Source: Noviluteimonas lactosilytica (GTDB taxonomy: Bacteria > Pseudomonadota > Gammaproteobacteria > Xanthomonadales > Xanthomonadaceae). Taken from it: a stretch of DNA of 64,000 nt. The notes beneath the pieces are model-generated. The model was not told the DNA's origin. It made no database searches and worked only from the letters and a program-made list of their open reading frames with translations. Both the position numbers and the translations under genes were made by a program. The DNA is taken from assembly GCF_020866925.1 (NCBI RefSeq), contig NZ_JAJGAK010000004.1:158081-222080 (forward strand), in the 5' to 3' direction. Positions 49,452 through 60,621 of the stretch are shown here, piece after piece (position 1 is the first letter of the stretch; each line of letters starts with the position of its first letter).

Positions 49452-49792
49452 CGGCAACCGGACGTGCAAGTTTCGTTGACGACGATTTCCGACAACAGCG
49501 GCAACGACGGCTTCAGGCGCTGCCAGATCCACTTCGCAAGCACTTCGCTCGTCGGGTTCTCGAGACCGTCGATGTCGTTGAGATAGTGGTGGTCGAGCTG
49601 GTCGTACAGCGGACGGAAGGCCGACTTGATGTCGGCGAAATCCATCACCCAGCCCGTGTCCGCGCCGGGTTCGCCGCTGACGTGGATCTCGACGCGGAAC
49701 GAATGCCCGTGCAGGCGCGCGCACTTGTGCCCGGGCGGCACGTTGGGCAAGCGATGCGCGGCTTCGATGTTGAACGACTTGAAGATGTCCAC
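49436..49792 (-). CDS. queD: 6-carboxy-5,6,7,8-tetrahydropterin synthase
   Basis: 118 residues. Zn-binding histidines in FNIEAAHRL and the pair CARLHGHSF, the catalytic Cys (KCARLHGH), and Asp/Glu-rich strand ([14 protein letters not shown]..., DHHYLND). QueD makes 6-carboxytetrahydropterin for queuosine synthesis. Other que genes are not nearby. Last 16 bases overlap the convergent kinase gene. Confidence 0.93.
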   Translation of the reverse strand: MDIFKSFNIEAAHRLPNVPPGHKCARLHGHSFRVEIHVSGEPGADTGWVMDFADIKSAFRPLYDQLDHHYLNDIDGLENPTSEVLAKWIWQRLKPSLPLLSEIVVNETCTSGCRYRGE

Positions 49793-49846
49793 GCGCGCAG
49801 TCTAGCACCGCGCCACGGGGCGACCCGGGCGCGGTGCGATTGCGAT

Positions 49847-50410
49847 TCACGCGCCGGGCAGGCGCTTGTCGTACTCGCTTTCGAGGCGCGTGTGGCGACG
49901 CCAGAAGCCTTCGGGCGTGCTGCCTTCGAGGCGTGCGACGAGGATGTCCAGGTGCGTGTGCCAGCCCGCGGCGACGCTCAGCATCACGACGCGCGAGGCG
50001 AGGCGACGGTGGGTGAGCACGAGGCGTACGTCGTCGCCCTGCGCGGTGAGTTCGTAGCGCACTTCCGACGACTCGGCTTCGACTTCGCCCCACGTGTAGG
50101 CGAGCGTGCGCGGCGGATCGAACACGGTGACGCGGCCCTGCATGCGCGCTTCCTCGGCGATGTGCGCGTATTTCTGCGGCGCGGGATCGTCGTTGTCGGT
50201 CAGCGCGTTGTTGTGCCACACGTGTTCGACGCGGCCGCCGACGCGCGGTTCGATGTCGCCGGTCGCGAGCCAGAGCGCGCGCAGTGCCGGATCGACGAGG
50301 TAGGCCCAGACGCGTTCGATCGGGCCGGGCAGCGTGCGCTCGATGCGCACCGTGTCGGCGGACAGCGGTTGGGCGTAGTCGCCCGTGGCGACGGCGATGG
50401 TGGCGTTCAT
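49847..50410 (-). CDS. SRPBCC (AHSA1-like) domain protein
   Basis: 187 residues from ATG 50410, overlapping the ArsR stop by 4 bases. START/Bet v1-like fold: RIERTLPGPIERVWAYLVDPALRALWLATGDIEP, then VEHVWHNN..., FDPPRTLAYTWGEV, and a helix ending YDKRLPGA. AHSA1-type proteins are often paired with ArsR repressors. Ligand unknown. Confidence 0.85.
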   Translation of the reverse strand: MNATIAVATGDYAQPLSADTVRIERTLPGPIERVWAYLVDPALRALWLATGDIEPRVGGRVEHVWHNNALTDNDDPAPQKYAHIAEEARMQGRVTVFDPPRTLAYTWGEVEAESSEVRYELTAQGDDVRLVLTHRRLASRVVMLSVAAGWHTHLDILVARLEGSTPEGFWRRHTRLESEYDKRLPGA

Positions 50411-50796
50411 GGGGTCTTCCTCTTGCGCGACTTCGGTGGGGGAGGGGACTTCGACTTCTCCTGTTTCGATTGCTCCTGCTTGAGCAGGGCCTCGAGCTTG
50501 TCGAGGCGCTGGTTCCAGAAGGCTTCGTAATGGCGCAGCCATTCGAGGCCGGCGTGCATCGGTGCGGCGTCGAGCGAACAGACGTGCGCACGCCCCTGGA
50601 TCTCGCGGCGCACGAGGCCCGCGCGTTCGAGCACCTGGATGTGTTTCGACGCGGCGGCGAGCGACATCTCGAGCGGCGCCGCGAGTTCGCCGACGTTGTG
50701 CGGCCGCTGCGCGAGGCGTTCGAGCATCGAGCGGCGCGTGCCGTCGGCGAGCGCGTGGAAGACGGCGTCGAGCGGGGCTTTCGTGTATTCAACCAT
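50407..50796 (-). CDS. ArsR-family transcriptional repressor, leaderless
   Basis: 129 residues from ATG 50796 (MVEYTKAPLDAVFHALADGTRRSM). Winged helix with recognition helix MSLAAASKHIQVLERAGLV. The C-terminal tail is Lys/Gln/Pro-rich (residues 105-129). No Cys metal-binding site, so it is a non-metal ArsR of the type seen with SRPBCC genes. An upstream TTG at 50832 would lie inside the -35 box and is rejected. Promoter elements place transcription start at or next to the ATG, so the mRNA is probably leaderless. Confidence 0.9.
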   Translation of the reverse strand: MVEYTKAPLDAVFHALADGTRRSMLERLAQRPHNVGELAAPLEMSLAAASKHIQVLERAGLVRREIQGRAHVCSLDAAPMHAGLEWLRHYEAFWNQRLDKLEALLKQEQSKQEKSKSPPPPKSRKRKTP

Positions 50797-50844
50797 GCGG
50801 TTGAATATCTGCCTCGCGATGGTGACTGTCAACCGTCTGGTTGA
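50787..50844 (-). promoter_or_regulatory. twin ArsR operators and overlapping promoter
   Basis: Two inverted repeats, ATTCAACC-ATGC-GGTTGAAT (50787-50806) and TCAACC-GTCT-GGTTGA (50829-50844), share the half-site TCAACC and lie 40 bases apart centre to centre, about four helical turns. Minus-strand -35 TTGACA (50832-50827) and -10 GATATT (50809-50804) are separated by 17 bases, so each overlaps an operator. Transcription would start about base 50796, the first base of the repressor ATG. Tight autorepression is the likely result. Confidence 0.85.
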
Positions 50845-50876
50845 ATGATCCGACGAGCGGGAAGGCCCGGAAACGC

Positions 50877-50900
50877 AAAAGGCCCCGCGTGAGCGAGGCC
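50877..50900 (-). terminator. terminator of tRNA-Met
   Basis: Minus-strand stem GGCCTCGC / GCGGGGCC (one T-G wobble) with a TCAC loop, then four T, ending 9 bases beyond the tRNA 3' end. Confidence 0.75.
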
Positions 50901-50908
50901 TCTACGAT

Positions 50909-50985
50909 TGGTGGCTATGGGTGGACTCGAACCACCGACCCCAGCATTATGAGTGCTGTGCTCTAACCGGCTGAGCTACATAGCC
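50909..50985 (-). tRNA. tRNA-Met (CAT), elongator type
   Basis: 77 bases including encoded CCA. Acceptor arm GGCTATG pairs with CATAGCC, D-arm AGCTCAGCCGGTTAGAGC, anticodon stem-loop CAGCACTCATAATGCTG with CAT, and T-arm GGTGGTTCGAGTCCACC. The G-C first acceptor pair excludes initiator tRNA. CAT anticodon also occurs in tRNA-Ile2, but the anticodon stem here looks like elongator Met. Confidence 0.92.
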
Positions 50986-51113
50986 ACGGCGAGCCGCGAA
51001 TTATTCCTGCCGACCGGCCTTCGCGTCAATGCTCGCGAGGCGCGTGTTGCCGTGCTTGTCGCTTCGCCGGTCGCATGGCAGAGTCGGTCGCAGTGCATTG
51101 AGGAGTCCGCATC

Positions 51114-51722
51114 GTGATCGATCCGGACGGTTACCGCCCGAACGTGGGCATCGTGCTCATGCACCCGGATGGCCGGGTGTTCTGGGCACGCCGCGTCCAT
51201 CGCGACGGCTGGCAATTCCCGCAAGGCGGGATGAATACCGACGAGACGCCGCTCGAGGCCATGTACCGCGAGCTGCGTGAGGAAACCGGCCTGTCGCCGG
51301 ACCACGTGGCCGTGCTCGGCGTGACGCCGGGTTGGCTGCGCTATCGCCTGCCGCAACGCGCGATCCGGCGCAACGACAAGCTGGTCTGCGTCGGGCAGAA
51401 GCAGGTCTGGTACCTGCTGCAGTTCACCGGGCAGGAGTCGGACCTGTGCCTGGACGCCTGCGACAAGCCTGAATTCGATCATTGGCGCTGGGTGGACTTC
51501 TGGTACCCGGTCGACCACGTGGTGAACTTCAAGCGCAGCGTTTATGCGAGCGCGCTGGGCCACCTGGCCCCGTTCGCGCGGCAGATCGCAGGGATCGGCG
51601 CGATTCCCCATCCGGGCAAGGAGTTACGCATCGATCTCCCGGGCCGAAGCCGCCAGCGGCCGCGCCGGCGGGCAGGGCAAACTGAACGCACCGGTGGTTC
51701 GGAACCCGCCAACGGCAATTGA
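51114..51722 (+). CDS. rppH: RNA pyrophosphohydrolase (Nudix)
   Basis: 202 residues from GTG 51114, RBS AGGAG at 51101. [27 protein letters not shown] and Nudix box [23 protein letters not shown] mark RppH, which removes pyrophosphate from 5'-triphosphate mRNA to start decay. Contains [21 protein letters not shown] typical of the family. The C-terminal 40 residues are Arg/Gly-rich and low complexity, longer than the E. coli version. Confidence 0.95.
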   Translation: MIDPDGYRPNVGIVLMHPDGRVFWARRVHRDGWQFPQGGMNTDETPLEAMYRELREETGLSPDHVAVLGVTPGWLRYRLPQRAIRRNDKLVCVGQKQVWYLLQFTGQESDLCLDACDKPEFDHWRWVDFWYPVDHVVNFKRSVYASALGHLAPFARQIAGIGAIPHPGKELRIDLPGRSRQRPRRRAGQTERTGGSEPANGN

Positions 51723-51737
51723 CAACGATTCGCATTT
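51719..51737 (+). promoter_or_regulatory. Fur-box-like site before bfd
   Basis: TTGACAACGATTCGCATTT agrees at 16 of 19 positions with the common Fur-box form ATGAGAATGATTCGCATTT. It lies 43 bases upstream of bfd and overlaps the end of rppH. Iron-dependent repression of bfd fits the usual role of Bfd in mobilising iron from bacterioferritin under starvation. Confidence 0.7.
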
Positions 51738-51780
51738 GTGGGGAAATGGCGCCGTCCACCCGGCGCCTGAAGTCCCCCAA

Positions 51781-51987
51781 ATGTTCGTCTGCATCTGCCA
51801 CGGCATCACCGACACCCAGATCCGCGAAGCGGCCGAGAACGGCTGCAAGTCGGTGTCCGAGCTGACGATGCGTACCGGCGCCGGTTCGAGCTGCGGCACG
51901 TGCATGGACATGGCCTCCGACCTGCTCGCCCAGCACAGCCCCGCGAAGGACGCCTTCGCCGACTTGCCGGTGCTGCAAGCCGCCTGA
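51781..51987 (+). CDS. bfd: bacterioferritin-associated ferredoxin
   Basis: 68 residues from ATG 51781; the longer open frame runs through rppH and the Fur box. Cys4, Cys6, Cys38 and Cys41 (FVCICHGITD, SSCGTC) bind the [2Fe-2S] cluster in the Bfd pattern. Bfd docks on Bfr and reduces core Fe(III) so iron can leave. It is followed by bfr after 122 bases, and a Fur-like box precedes it. Confidence 0.94.
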   Translation: MFVCICHGITDTQIREAAENGCKSVSELTMRTGAGSSCGTCMDMASDLLAQHSPAKDAFADLPVLQAA

Positions 51988-52109
51988 CGGGCGCGCTTCC
52001 AACCCTTTCGCTGCAACCCATCCGTGCGACGTCGATGCGAACGCATCGCGTTTCGTCGTGTCCTGCGCGTCGGCGCTAGCATCCGCGGCATCGAGCACGG
52101 AGCACGGAC

Positions 52110-52580
52110 ATGAAAGGCGACCCGAAGGTCATCGAACATCTCAACAAGGCGCTCTACAACGAGCTGACCGCGATCAACCAGTACTTCCTGCACGCCAAGA
52201 TGCTGAAGAACTGGGGCCTGAAGGAACTCGCCGAACACGAGTACAAGGAATCGATCGATGAGATGAAGCACGCCGATCGCCTGGCCGAACGCATCCTCTT
52301 CCTCGAAGGCCTGCCCAACTTCCAGGCCCTCGGCAAGATCCGCATCGGCGAGAACCCGCTCGAACTGCTGAAGGCCGACCTCGCGCTCGAACTCGAAGCG
52401 CTCCCGGTCCTGCGCGAAGCGATCTCCTACTGCGAGTCGATCCGCGACTCGGTGAGCCGCCGCCTGTTCACCGACATCCTCGATTCCGAGGAAGAACACA
52501 TCGACTGGATCGAGACGCAGCTCGACCTGATCAACCGACTGGGCGAAGCGAACTACTTGCTGACCAAGATCGAGGAGTAA
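52110..52580 (+). CDS. bfr: bacterioferritin
   Basis: 156 residues. The dinuclear ferroxidase ligands Glu18, Glu51, His54, Glu94, Glu127 and His130 are all present, as is haem ligand Met52 (DEMKHADR). A 24-mer haem-containing iron store and detoxifier in the cytoplasm. Adjacent to bfd, but with its own 122-base leader. No second Fur-like site is apparent in that leader. Confidence 0.96.
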   Translation: MKGDPKVIEHLNKALYNELTAINQYFLHAKMLKNWGLKELAEHEYKESIDEMKHADRLAERILFLEGLPNFQALGKIRIGENPLELLKADLALELEALPVLREAISYCESIRDSVSRRLFTDILDSEEEHIDWIETQLDLINRLGEANYLLTKIEE

Positions 52581-52588
52581 CCGGAGCG

Positions 52589-52610
52589 GGCCGACGCCCC
52601 TGCGTCGGCC
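52589..52610. terminator. hairpin between bfr and convergent hybrid kinase
   Basis: GGCCGACGC / GCGTCGGCC, nine perfect pairs with a CCCT loop, nine bases past the bfr stop codon. No long T run (GTTCTC after it), so probably a shared, weak terminator. Confidence 0.6.
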
Positions 52611-52614
52611 GTTC

Positions 52615-55112
<2,498 letters not shown>

Positions 55113-55113
<1 letters not shown>

Positions 55114-57251
55114 CAGAGCACCGCGTTCTTGAAGTCGAAGTCGAGTTCGCTCGCCGCCTGCTGCACGAGGTTGCCCTGGATGAAGTCGATGCCGCTCATC
55201 CACAGCGTCGCCGCGGCCTGCGGATCCTCGACGCTGTGGCCGATGACCTGCAGGCCCTGGCGATGCGCGCGGTCGATCGAGGTGCGCATCGCATCGCGCA
55301 GCGCGCCGGCGTCGGCGTGCGCGTAACGCGCGGACAGGCGGATGTAGCCTAGCGGCAACTGCGACAGCAGCGAATCGGCGTCCGGCGAATGCTCGTACTG
55401 GCTCACGCAGAACTGCACGCCGACCGGCACGAGGTGATCGCAGAACTGGCGTAGCGTGACCGAATGGATCAGTGCATCCGCCAGGCGCACGTCGATCACC
55501 AGCGACGGACCTTCGAGTCCGCGCACGGCGATCGCCGACGCGAGCCAGTCCGCGTACGCATCGCGTGCGAGCGTGCGCGGCGATTGCGGAATGAACAGGC
55601 GCACGGGGCGTCCCTGCGCGCGGCGCTGCTGCAACACGTCGAGGCCGCGTTCGAGCACCCAGCGATCGATGTCGTGGATGATCCCCGACGTCTCGGCGGC
55701 AGGCACGATCTCCGCGGCGTTGTGCAACGTGCCGTCGGCGCCGCGCATGCGCAGCAGCGTCTGGTACTGCGCTTCGTCGCCGCCGGCGACGGCGACGATC
55801 GGCTGGTAGACGATTTCGAAGCGATCGTCGGCGAGCGCGTCGCGCAAATATTCCGACAGGTCGCTGCCCGACGTGCGGTCCGGCGGTTCGTACGCGGCGA
55901 TGCTGGTCGCCTGCGAACGCGCGTGGCGCGACGCGGTTTCCGCCGCTTCGAGCACGCCGCCCGCATCGGTGAAGCCGTGCTTCAGCGCCGCATAGCCGAC
56001 CGTCACGCGCAGGCGGATGGTATGTCCGTCGACTTCGAAATGATGCTGCGAGATGCCCTCGCGCCACACGCGCGCCTGGCGCTCGAGGCCGTCGTCGTCG
56101 AGACCCGGGGTAAACACCAGGAAGCTGTGGTCATTGAGGCGCGTCGCCGGGTGCGTGCCGGCGAGGTCGCCGAGGCGGCGGCCGGTTTCGGTCATCAGGC
56201 GTTCGAGCGCGGCGTAGCCGAAGCGCTCGCGCAGCGTCGCGGTGCCTTCCACTTCGAGGAAGAACACGCCGCCGCCCGAAGCCGGCAAAGTGGCACCGAG
56301 TTGCTGCAACAGGTGGCCGCGCGCCATCAGCCCGGTCGCCGGATGGCGGCTGGCTTCGGTCATGCGCTGCTTGCCGAGCGCACGCGCGCGCTTGACGCGG
56401 CTTTCGATCGCGGCGATCAGGTGGCGCGGGCGAATGGGCTTCTGCAGGAAATCGTCGGCGCCGAGTTCGAGTACTTCGAACTGCTTGTCCGGATCCGGGT
56501 CGCCGGTGAGGAACACGATCGGCGTGTGCAGGAACGATTCGTGCGCGCGGATCATCGTCGTCAGTTCGGCGCCCGACAGGCCCGGCATGTGCAGGTCCAT
56601 CAGCACGAGGTCGGGCGTGATGCGCACCATCATGTCGATGACGTCGGCCGGATCGGCGGCGACGATCGATTCGATGCCCGCGCCGTTCAGCACGCCCGCG
56701 GCGAACAACGCCTGCGCGCGATCGTCTTCCACGATCAGCACGCGGAAGGGCGGTTCCTCGCCGCCCAGCGGCGGCATCGGCACGGGATTCGGCGGCGTCG
56801 CATCGGGCGGTGCGGCGTGCGTCGACGATGCGTCCTGCGCATCGGCCGGCGGTGCGTCTTCGCTCCAGCGGCGCCAGTAATTGGGCGGCGGGGTTTCCCC
56901 GCGCTGCGGTGAGTCGTCGCCGGGCTTTCCGGCGGTAGGCAATTGCAACAACAGGTGCTCCGCGGTCGAAATCATCTGGGCCGTCGCGCCGGCGTCGGGC
57001 ATGCGTTGCGCGACGCGCGCGGCGGAAACGGGGCCATGCATCTGCGCCAGGAGGCTCGACCAACGCTGATCGAATTGCGATGCGACGTTCTGCAGTCGCT
57101 CGATCTCGTGCGCGATCTGCTCGAACGTCCCCGAATCCCATCCCTGCGCGCGTCGATTGCGCAATTGTTGCGCAAGGCCATCCACGCTCCCGCGAAATTG
57201 CGCGAACGGGTCCTTTGACGCCGCGTGGCGTTTGGTCTTGGTGGCGGGCAT
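55113..57251 (-). CDS. REC-GGDEF-EAL protein with degenerate c-di-GMP sites
   Basis: 712 residues from ATG 57251 with RBS GGGGGAA; ATG 57275 is also possible. An N-terminal helical region (about 1-130, partly Pro-rich), a receiver with Asp219 (LMDLHMPGLSG), a GGDEF-like domain where the signature is LNDHSF, and an EAL-like domain where the signature is QTLLR, with the catalytic DDFGTG loop replaced by VSQYEHS. Neither cyclase nor phosphodiesterase activity is expected. Binding of c-di-GMP or a protein partner, as in FimX-type regulators, is more plausible. Coupled to the hybrid kinase downstream. Confidence 0.85.
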
Positions 57252-57359
57252 CGTTCCCCCGGCGGTGACCGCCATTATCCCCTGCTCCCCTACAACAGAG
57301 TTCCACGAATTTTGAATGCGCCCCCGGCCATTGGGCGAGGCGCTAGCGTGACGCCGTCC

Positions 57360-57965
57360 TCAATGCGGCACATCCGATTGCGCGGGCGCCGTGCGTGGCC
57401 TGAACAACGCGCGCCGCACCGTGCGCCACAGCATCCACACCGCCATCGCGAGCGTCACGCTGATCGCGATCACGATCGCCAGCGCGATCCACGGATGCGC
57501 GAACGCGAGCGCGAGACCGCCGACCACGGCCGCATCTTCGGTCACCGACGCGGTCCAGTTGCTGACCGGTTCAGGCGACGTATTCAGCAACGCGCGCGAT
57601 CCGGCCTTCAGCACGTGACTTGTGAGCGCCACGCCAGCACCGGTAGCGAGCATCCCCGCGCCGAGCTGGCCGTCGGGCGACAGCGCGGCGGCAGCGAGGA
57701 ACGCGCCGACCGGGATGCGCAACACCGTGTGCAGCAAGTCCCAGCCCGAGTCGATGCCGGGAATCTTGTCGGCGAAGAACTCGGCCGTGGCGAGCAACCC
57801 CGAAACGCCGAGCACCCACGGCGAGGTCGTCGCTTCCAGCGCAGGCGGCAGGTCGAGCCAGCCCATCACGCCCGCGAGCCCGATGCCGAACACCGTGAGG
57901 TAGACGCGGATGCCGGCCAGCCAGGCCAGCAGGATCCCGATGGCGAAAAGGTGCGCTTCGGACAT
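57360..57965 (-). CDS. DUF4126 membrane protein
   Basis: 201 residues from ATG 57965 with RBS GGGAGGA. Five to six hydrophobic segments and short loops with conserved LAWLAGIRVYLTVFGIGL and SGWDLLHTVLRIPVGAFLAAAAL. DUF4126 proteins are small inner-membrane proteins of unknown function. Divergent from the gene at 58057, 91 bases between. Confidence 0.8.
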   Translation of the reverse strand: MSEAHLFAIGILLAWLAGIRVYLTVFGIGLAGVMGWLDLPPALEATTSPWVLGVSGLLATAEFFADKIPGIDSGWDLLHTVLRIPVGAFLAAAALSPDGQLGAGMLATGAGVALTSHVLKAGSRALLNTSPEPVSNWTASVTEDAAVVGGLALAFAHPWIALAIVIAISVTLAMAVWMLWRTVRRALFRPRTAPAQSDVPH

Positions 57966-58056
57966 GGCAGTTTTCCTCCCGTCGAGCGCGTGGCATTCGC
58001 CGTACACTCGCTGCCCCGAGTATAGGCGTCCCCCGGCCGCCGTCCCGTGGAGTGAC

Positions 58057-58788
58057 ATGGAGCCAGCCGCCAGGCCCCCCCAGTTCGAAATCGTGCAGCG
58101 CACCAAGGGCCGCATGCCCTATTGGGCGTGGCCGGTCCTGACGCTCGTGGTCGGCCTGCTCGTCGGCGGGCTGCTCGCGTGGTGGCTCGCGCGGCCCGAA
58201 GCGGGCTCGCCGCAGGCGCGCATGGCCGACGCCGACCGTCGCCTGCGCGAACAGCAGGTCGTGATCGCCGAACTCCAGCAACGCGTCTCGACGCTCACGC
58301 GCTCCGACCAGATCAGCCGCGACGCGAACCAGGACGTGCAGGGCATGCTCGCCGACAAGGACGAACAGATCGCGAGCCTGCGCGCGGACGTCGCGTTCTA
58401 CGAACGCTTCGTCGGCAGCGGCGGCGAACGCAAGGGCCTGTCGGTGCATTCGGCCGAATTCGAAAAGGAACCCGGCGGCAGCTGGCGCTACCAGGTCGTG
58501 CTGACGCAGAGCCTCAATCGCGGCGCGATCAGCCAGGGCCAGATGAAGTTCGACGTGGAAGGGGTGCAGGACGGTCGGCTCACGACCGTGAAGTGGGACG
58601 AGTTGCAACAAACGCCCGGCGCACCGGGACAAGAATATGCATTCCGCTATTTCCAGCGGCTCACGGGCAGCCTTGTACTGCCCGCGGGATTCACCCCGCA
58701 ACGCGTCAAGGTGGCGCTGCGCGGGAAGGGCGCGAACGTCGACACGGCGCTCGCGTGGACTCTGATGTCGTCACCCGGGGAACAATGA
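58057..58788 (+). CDS. single-pass membrane protein, DUF6776-like, next to bactofilin
   Basis: 243 residues. TM helix at about 24-45 (PVLTLVVGLLVGGLLAWWL), then a coiled coil (about 55-110: RRLREQQVVIAELQQRVSTL), and a globular beta domain (about 125-243). The bactofilin gene begins 1 base after its stop. A membrane-anchored coiled coil beside a cytoskeletal polymer gene suggests a docking partner or regulator; function is unproven. Confidence 0.8.
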   Translation: MEPAARPPQFEIVQRTKGRMPYWAWPVLTLVVGLLVGGLLAWWLARPEAGSPQARMADADRRLREQQVVIAELQQRVSTLTRSDQISRDANQDVQGMLADKDEQIASLRADVAFYERFVGSGGERKGLSVHSAEFEKEPGGSWRYQVVLTQSLNRGAISQGQMKFDVEGVQDGRLTTVKWDELQQTPGAPGQEYAFRYFQRLTGSLVLPAGFTPQRVKVALRGKGANVDTALAWTLMSSPGEQ

Positions 58789-58789
58789 G

Positions 58790-59215
58790 ATGTTCAAGAG
58801 CACGCAAGCCAAGCCTTCTTCGCGCGACGGGCAACCCGTCGACACCCTCATCGGTCCGCAGGTCACGATCCGCGGCGACCTGGAATTCAGCGGAGGGCTG
58901 TACGTCGAAGGCCGCATCGTCGGCCGCGTCACCGCGGCACAGGGGCAGAAGGGCGTGCTGATGCTCGCCGAGAACGGCAGCATCGAAGGGGAAGTGCATG
59001 CGCCGGTCGTGATGATCGATGGCCGCCTGGACGGCGACGTGCATGCCGGCGAGCGCTGCGAGCTGGCCTCGAAGGCCCGCGTCACCGGCAACGTCCACTA
59101 CCGCGTGGTCGAGATGCACGCCGGCGCCCAGCTCACCGGCCGCCTCGTCCATGCCGACGCCAATGCCGCCGACGTCCTCGACGGCCCGGGCCTGCTGGCC
59201 GTCAACGCCGCCTGA
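58790..59215 (+). CDS. bactofilin-type polymer-forming cytoskeletal protein
   Basis: 141 residues. Right-handed beta-helix pattern with repeats of the kind [48 protein letters not shown]. Short unstructured N-terminus ([14 protein letters not shown]). Bactofilins assemble into filaments that help cell shape and localise envelope proteins. Translationally adjacent to the membrane protein at 58057. Confidence 0.92.
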   Translation: MFKSTQAKPSSRDGQPVDTLIGPQVTIRGDLEFSGGLYVEGRIVGRVTAAQGQKGVLMLAENGSIEGEVHAPVVMIDGRLDGDVHAGERCELASKARVTGNVHYRVVEMHAGAQLTGRLVHADANAADVLDGPGLLAVNAA

Positions 59216-59236
59216 CCGGCGCAACGGCCTGTCGTC

Positions 59237-59260
59237 GCGCGCCGCTTGATTGCGGCGCGC
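59237..59260. terminator. hairpin after bactofilin
   Basis: GCGCGCCGC / GCGGCGCGC, nine perfect pairs with a TTGATT loop, 21 bases past the bactofilin stop and just before erpA. No T tract. Confidence 0.45.
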
Positions 59261-59280
59261 ATGGCCCGCATCTTGTCGCG

Positions 59281-59646
59281 ATGGAAATCTTCGATACCCC
59301 CACCTGGCAGCAGCTCGACGGGCCGGTCCAGTTCTCGCCGGCCGCGGCCGCCAAGGTCCGCGAACTCATCGCCGAGGAAGGCAACGCGGACCTGAAGCTG
59401 CGCGTGTACATCCAGGGCGGCGGCTGCTCGGGCTTCCAGTACGGCTTCGAGTTCGACGAATCGCGCGGCGAGGATGACGTCGCGGTGGAAACCGACGGCG
59501 TGACGCTGCTCGTCGATCCGCTCAGCCTGCAATACCTGATGGGCGCGGAAGTCGACTACAGCGAAAGCCTGCAGGGTGCGCAGTTCGTCATCCGCAATCC
59601 CAACGCGAAAACCACCTGCGGCTGCGGCAGCAGCTTCACGGTCTGA
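59281..59646 (+). CDS. erpA: iron-sulfur cluster insertion protein ErpA
   Basis: 121 residues. A-type carrier fold with Cys49 (GGGCSGF), Cys113 and Cys115 (TTCGCGSSF). ErpA passes [4Fe-4S] or [2Fe-2S] clusters to apoproteins. Length and motif order are those of ErpA. Its stop overlaps a proposed CTG start of nudC. Confidence 0.93.
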   Translation: MEIFDTPTWQQLDGPVQFSPAAAAKVRELIAEEGNADLKLRVYIQGGGCSGFQYGFEFDESRGEDDVAVETDGVTLLVDPLSLQYLMGAEVDYSESLQGAQFVIRNPNAKTTCGCGSSFTV

Positions 59647-60548
59647 ACGCCGCTTCTCCCTTCGCCTTCATCGACGGCGCGCTCGATCGCGCCGATCACC
59701 TCCGCGACGATCCCGACACGCTGGCCGCGCTCTGGCCGCAGGCGCGTGTCGTGCTGCTCGAAGACGACGGCCGCGCCTGTTCCGGCGATAACGACGCATT
59801 GCTCGCGCCGACCGGCGAAATGCTCGGCGGCGGCCCCGGCACCGCGATCTTCCTCGGCCTGCATGAAGGCGTCGCATGGTTCGCGCAGCGCGCGAACACC
59901 GTCGCCTTCGATGCGCCCGGACGCATCGACCTGCGCGCCGCCGCGACACGCTGGCCCGCATTCGAATCCACGGTGTTCGCGCAGGCGCGCGCGATGCTCC
60001 ACTGGCACACGCGGCATCGCTTCTGCGGCGTGTGCGGCGGCGAGCTCGCATTCGTGCGCGCCGGTTGGCTCGGCCGCTGCACGCAATGCGGCAGCGAGCA
60101 TTACCCGCGCACCGACCAGGCGATCATCGTCGCGGTGAGCGACGGCGAACGCCTGCTGCTCGGTCGCCAGAAGAACTGGCCGCCGCGGCGCTGGTCGGTG
60201 ATCGCCGGTTTCGTCGAACCCGGCGAGTCGCTCGAACAGACCGTCGCCCGCGAAGTCCTCGAGGAAACCGGCGTGCGCGTCACCGCGAGCCGATACGTCG
60301 CCTCGCAACCCTGGGCGTTCCCCGGTTCGCTGATGCTGGGCTTCCTCGCCGACGCCGGGCCCGACATTCCCGTGGTGGGCGACGAACTCGACGACGCGCG
60401 CTGGTTCGACGCCGACACCATCCGCGCGGGCCTTGCCCGCGACTGGGCGGTCGGCCCGGAGGAAGACGAGGGCGGCATCGCGTTGTCCGCGCCCATGTCC
60501 ATCGCACGTTGGTTGATCCAGTCCTGGTTGGCGTCCGTCACACGCTGA
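59643..60548 (+). CDS. nudC: NADH pyrophosphatase (Nudix, NudC-type)
   Basis: 301 residues if read from CTG 59643; 265 if from GTG 59751. The segment [20 protein letters not shown] upstream of GTG 59751 looks like real NudC N-terminal sequence, yet no ATG/GTG/TTG occurs before it in frame, so a CTG start overlapping the erpA TGA stop is proposed. Zinc-ribbon FCGVCGGE...CTQCGS, Nudix box [22 protein letters not shown], and [11 protein letters not shown] define NudC, which removes NAD caps from RNA and hydrolyses NADH. Confidence 0.9.
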   Translation: MNAASPFAFIDGALDRADHLRDDPDTLAALWPQARVVLLEDDGRACSGDNDALLAPTGEMLGGGPGTAIFLGLHEGVAWFAQRANTVAFDAPGRIDLRAAATRWPAFESTVFAQARAMLHWHTRHRFCGVCGGELAFVRAGWLGRCTQCGSEHYPRTDQAIIVAVSDGERLLLGRQKNWPPRRWSVIAGFVEPGESLEQTVAREVLEETGVRVTASRYVASQPWAFPGSLMLGFLADAGPDIPVVGDELDDARWFDADTIRAGLARDWAVGPEEDEGGIALSAPMSIARWLIQSWLASVTR

Positions 60549-60621
60549 ATGCGTAACGGGTGATTCCGTATCATCCTGCGTCGTACGCCCGGGTCCCGGT
60601 CGCGATCGCCAGAGGTCGTCG

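Noticed and set aside
50827-50832. TTG 50832 as start of the ArsR gene
   Set aside because: These bases form the -35 TTGACA of the promoter, so they would not be in the transcript.
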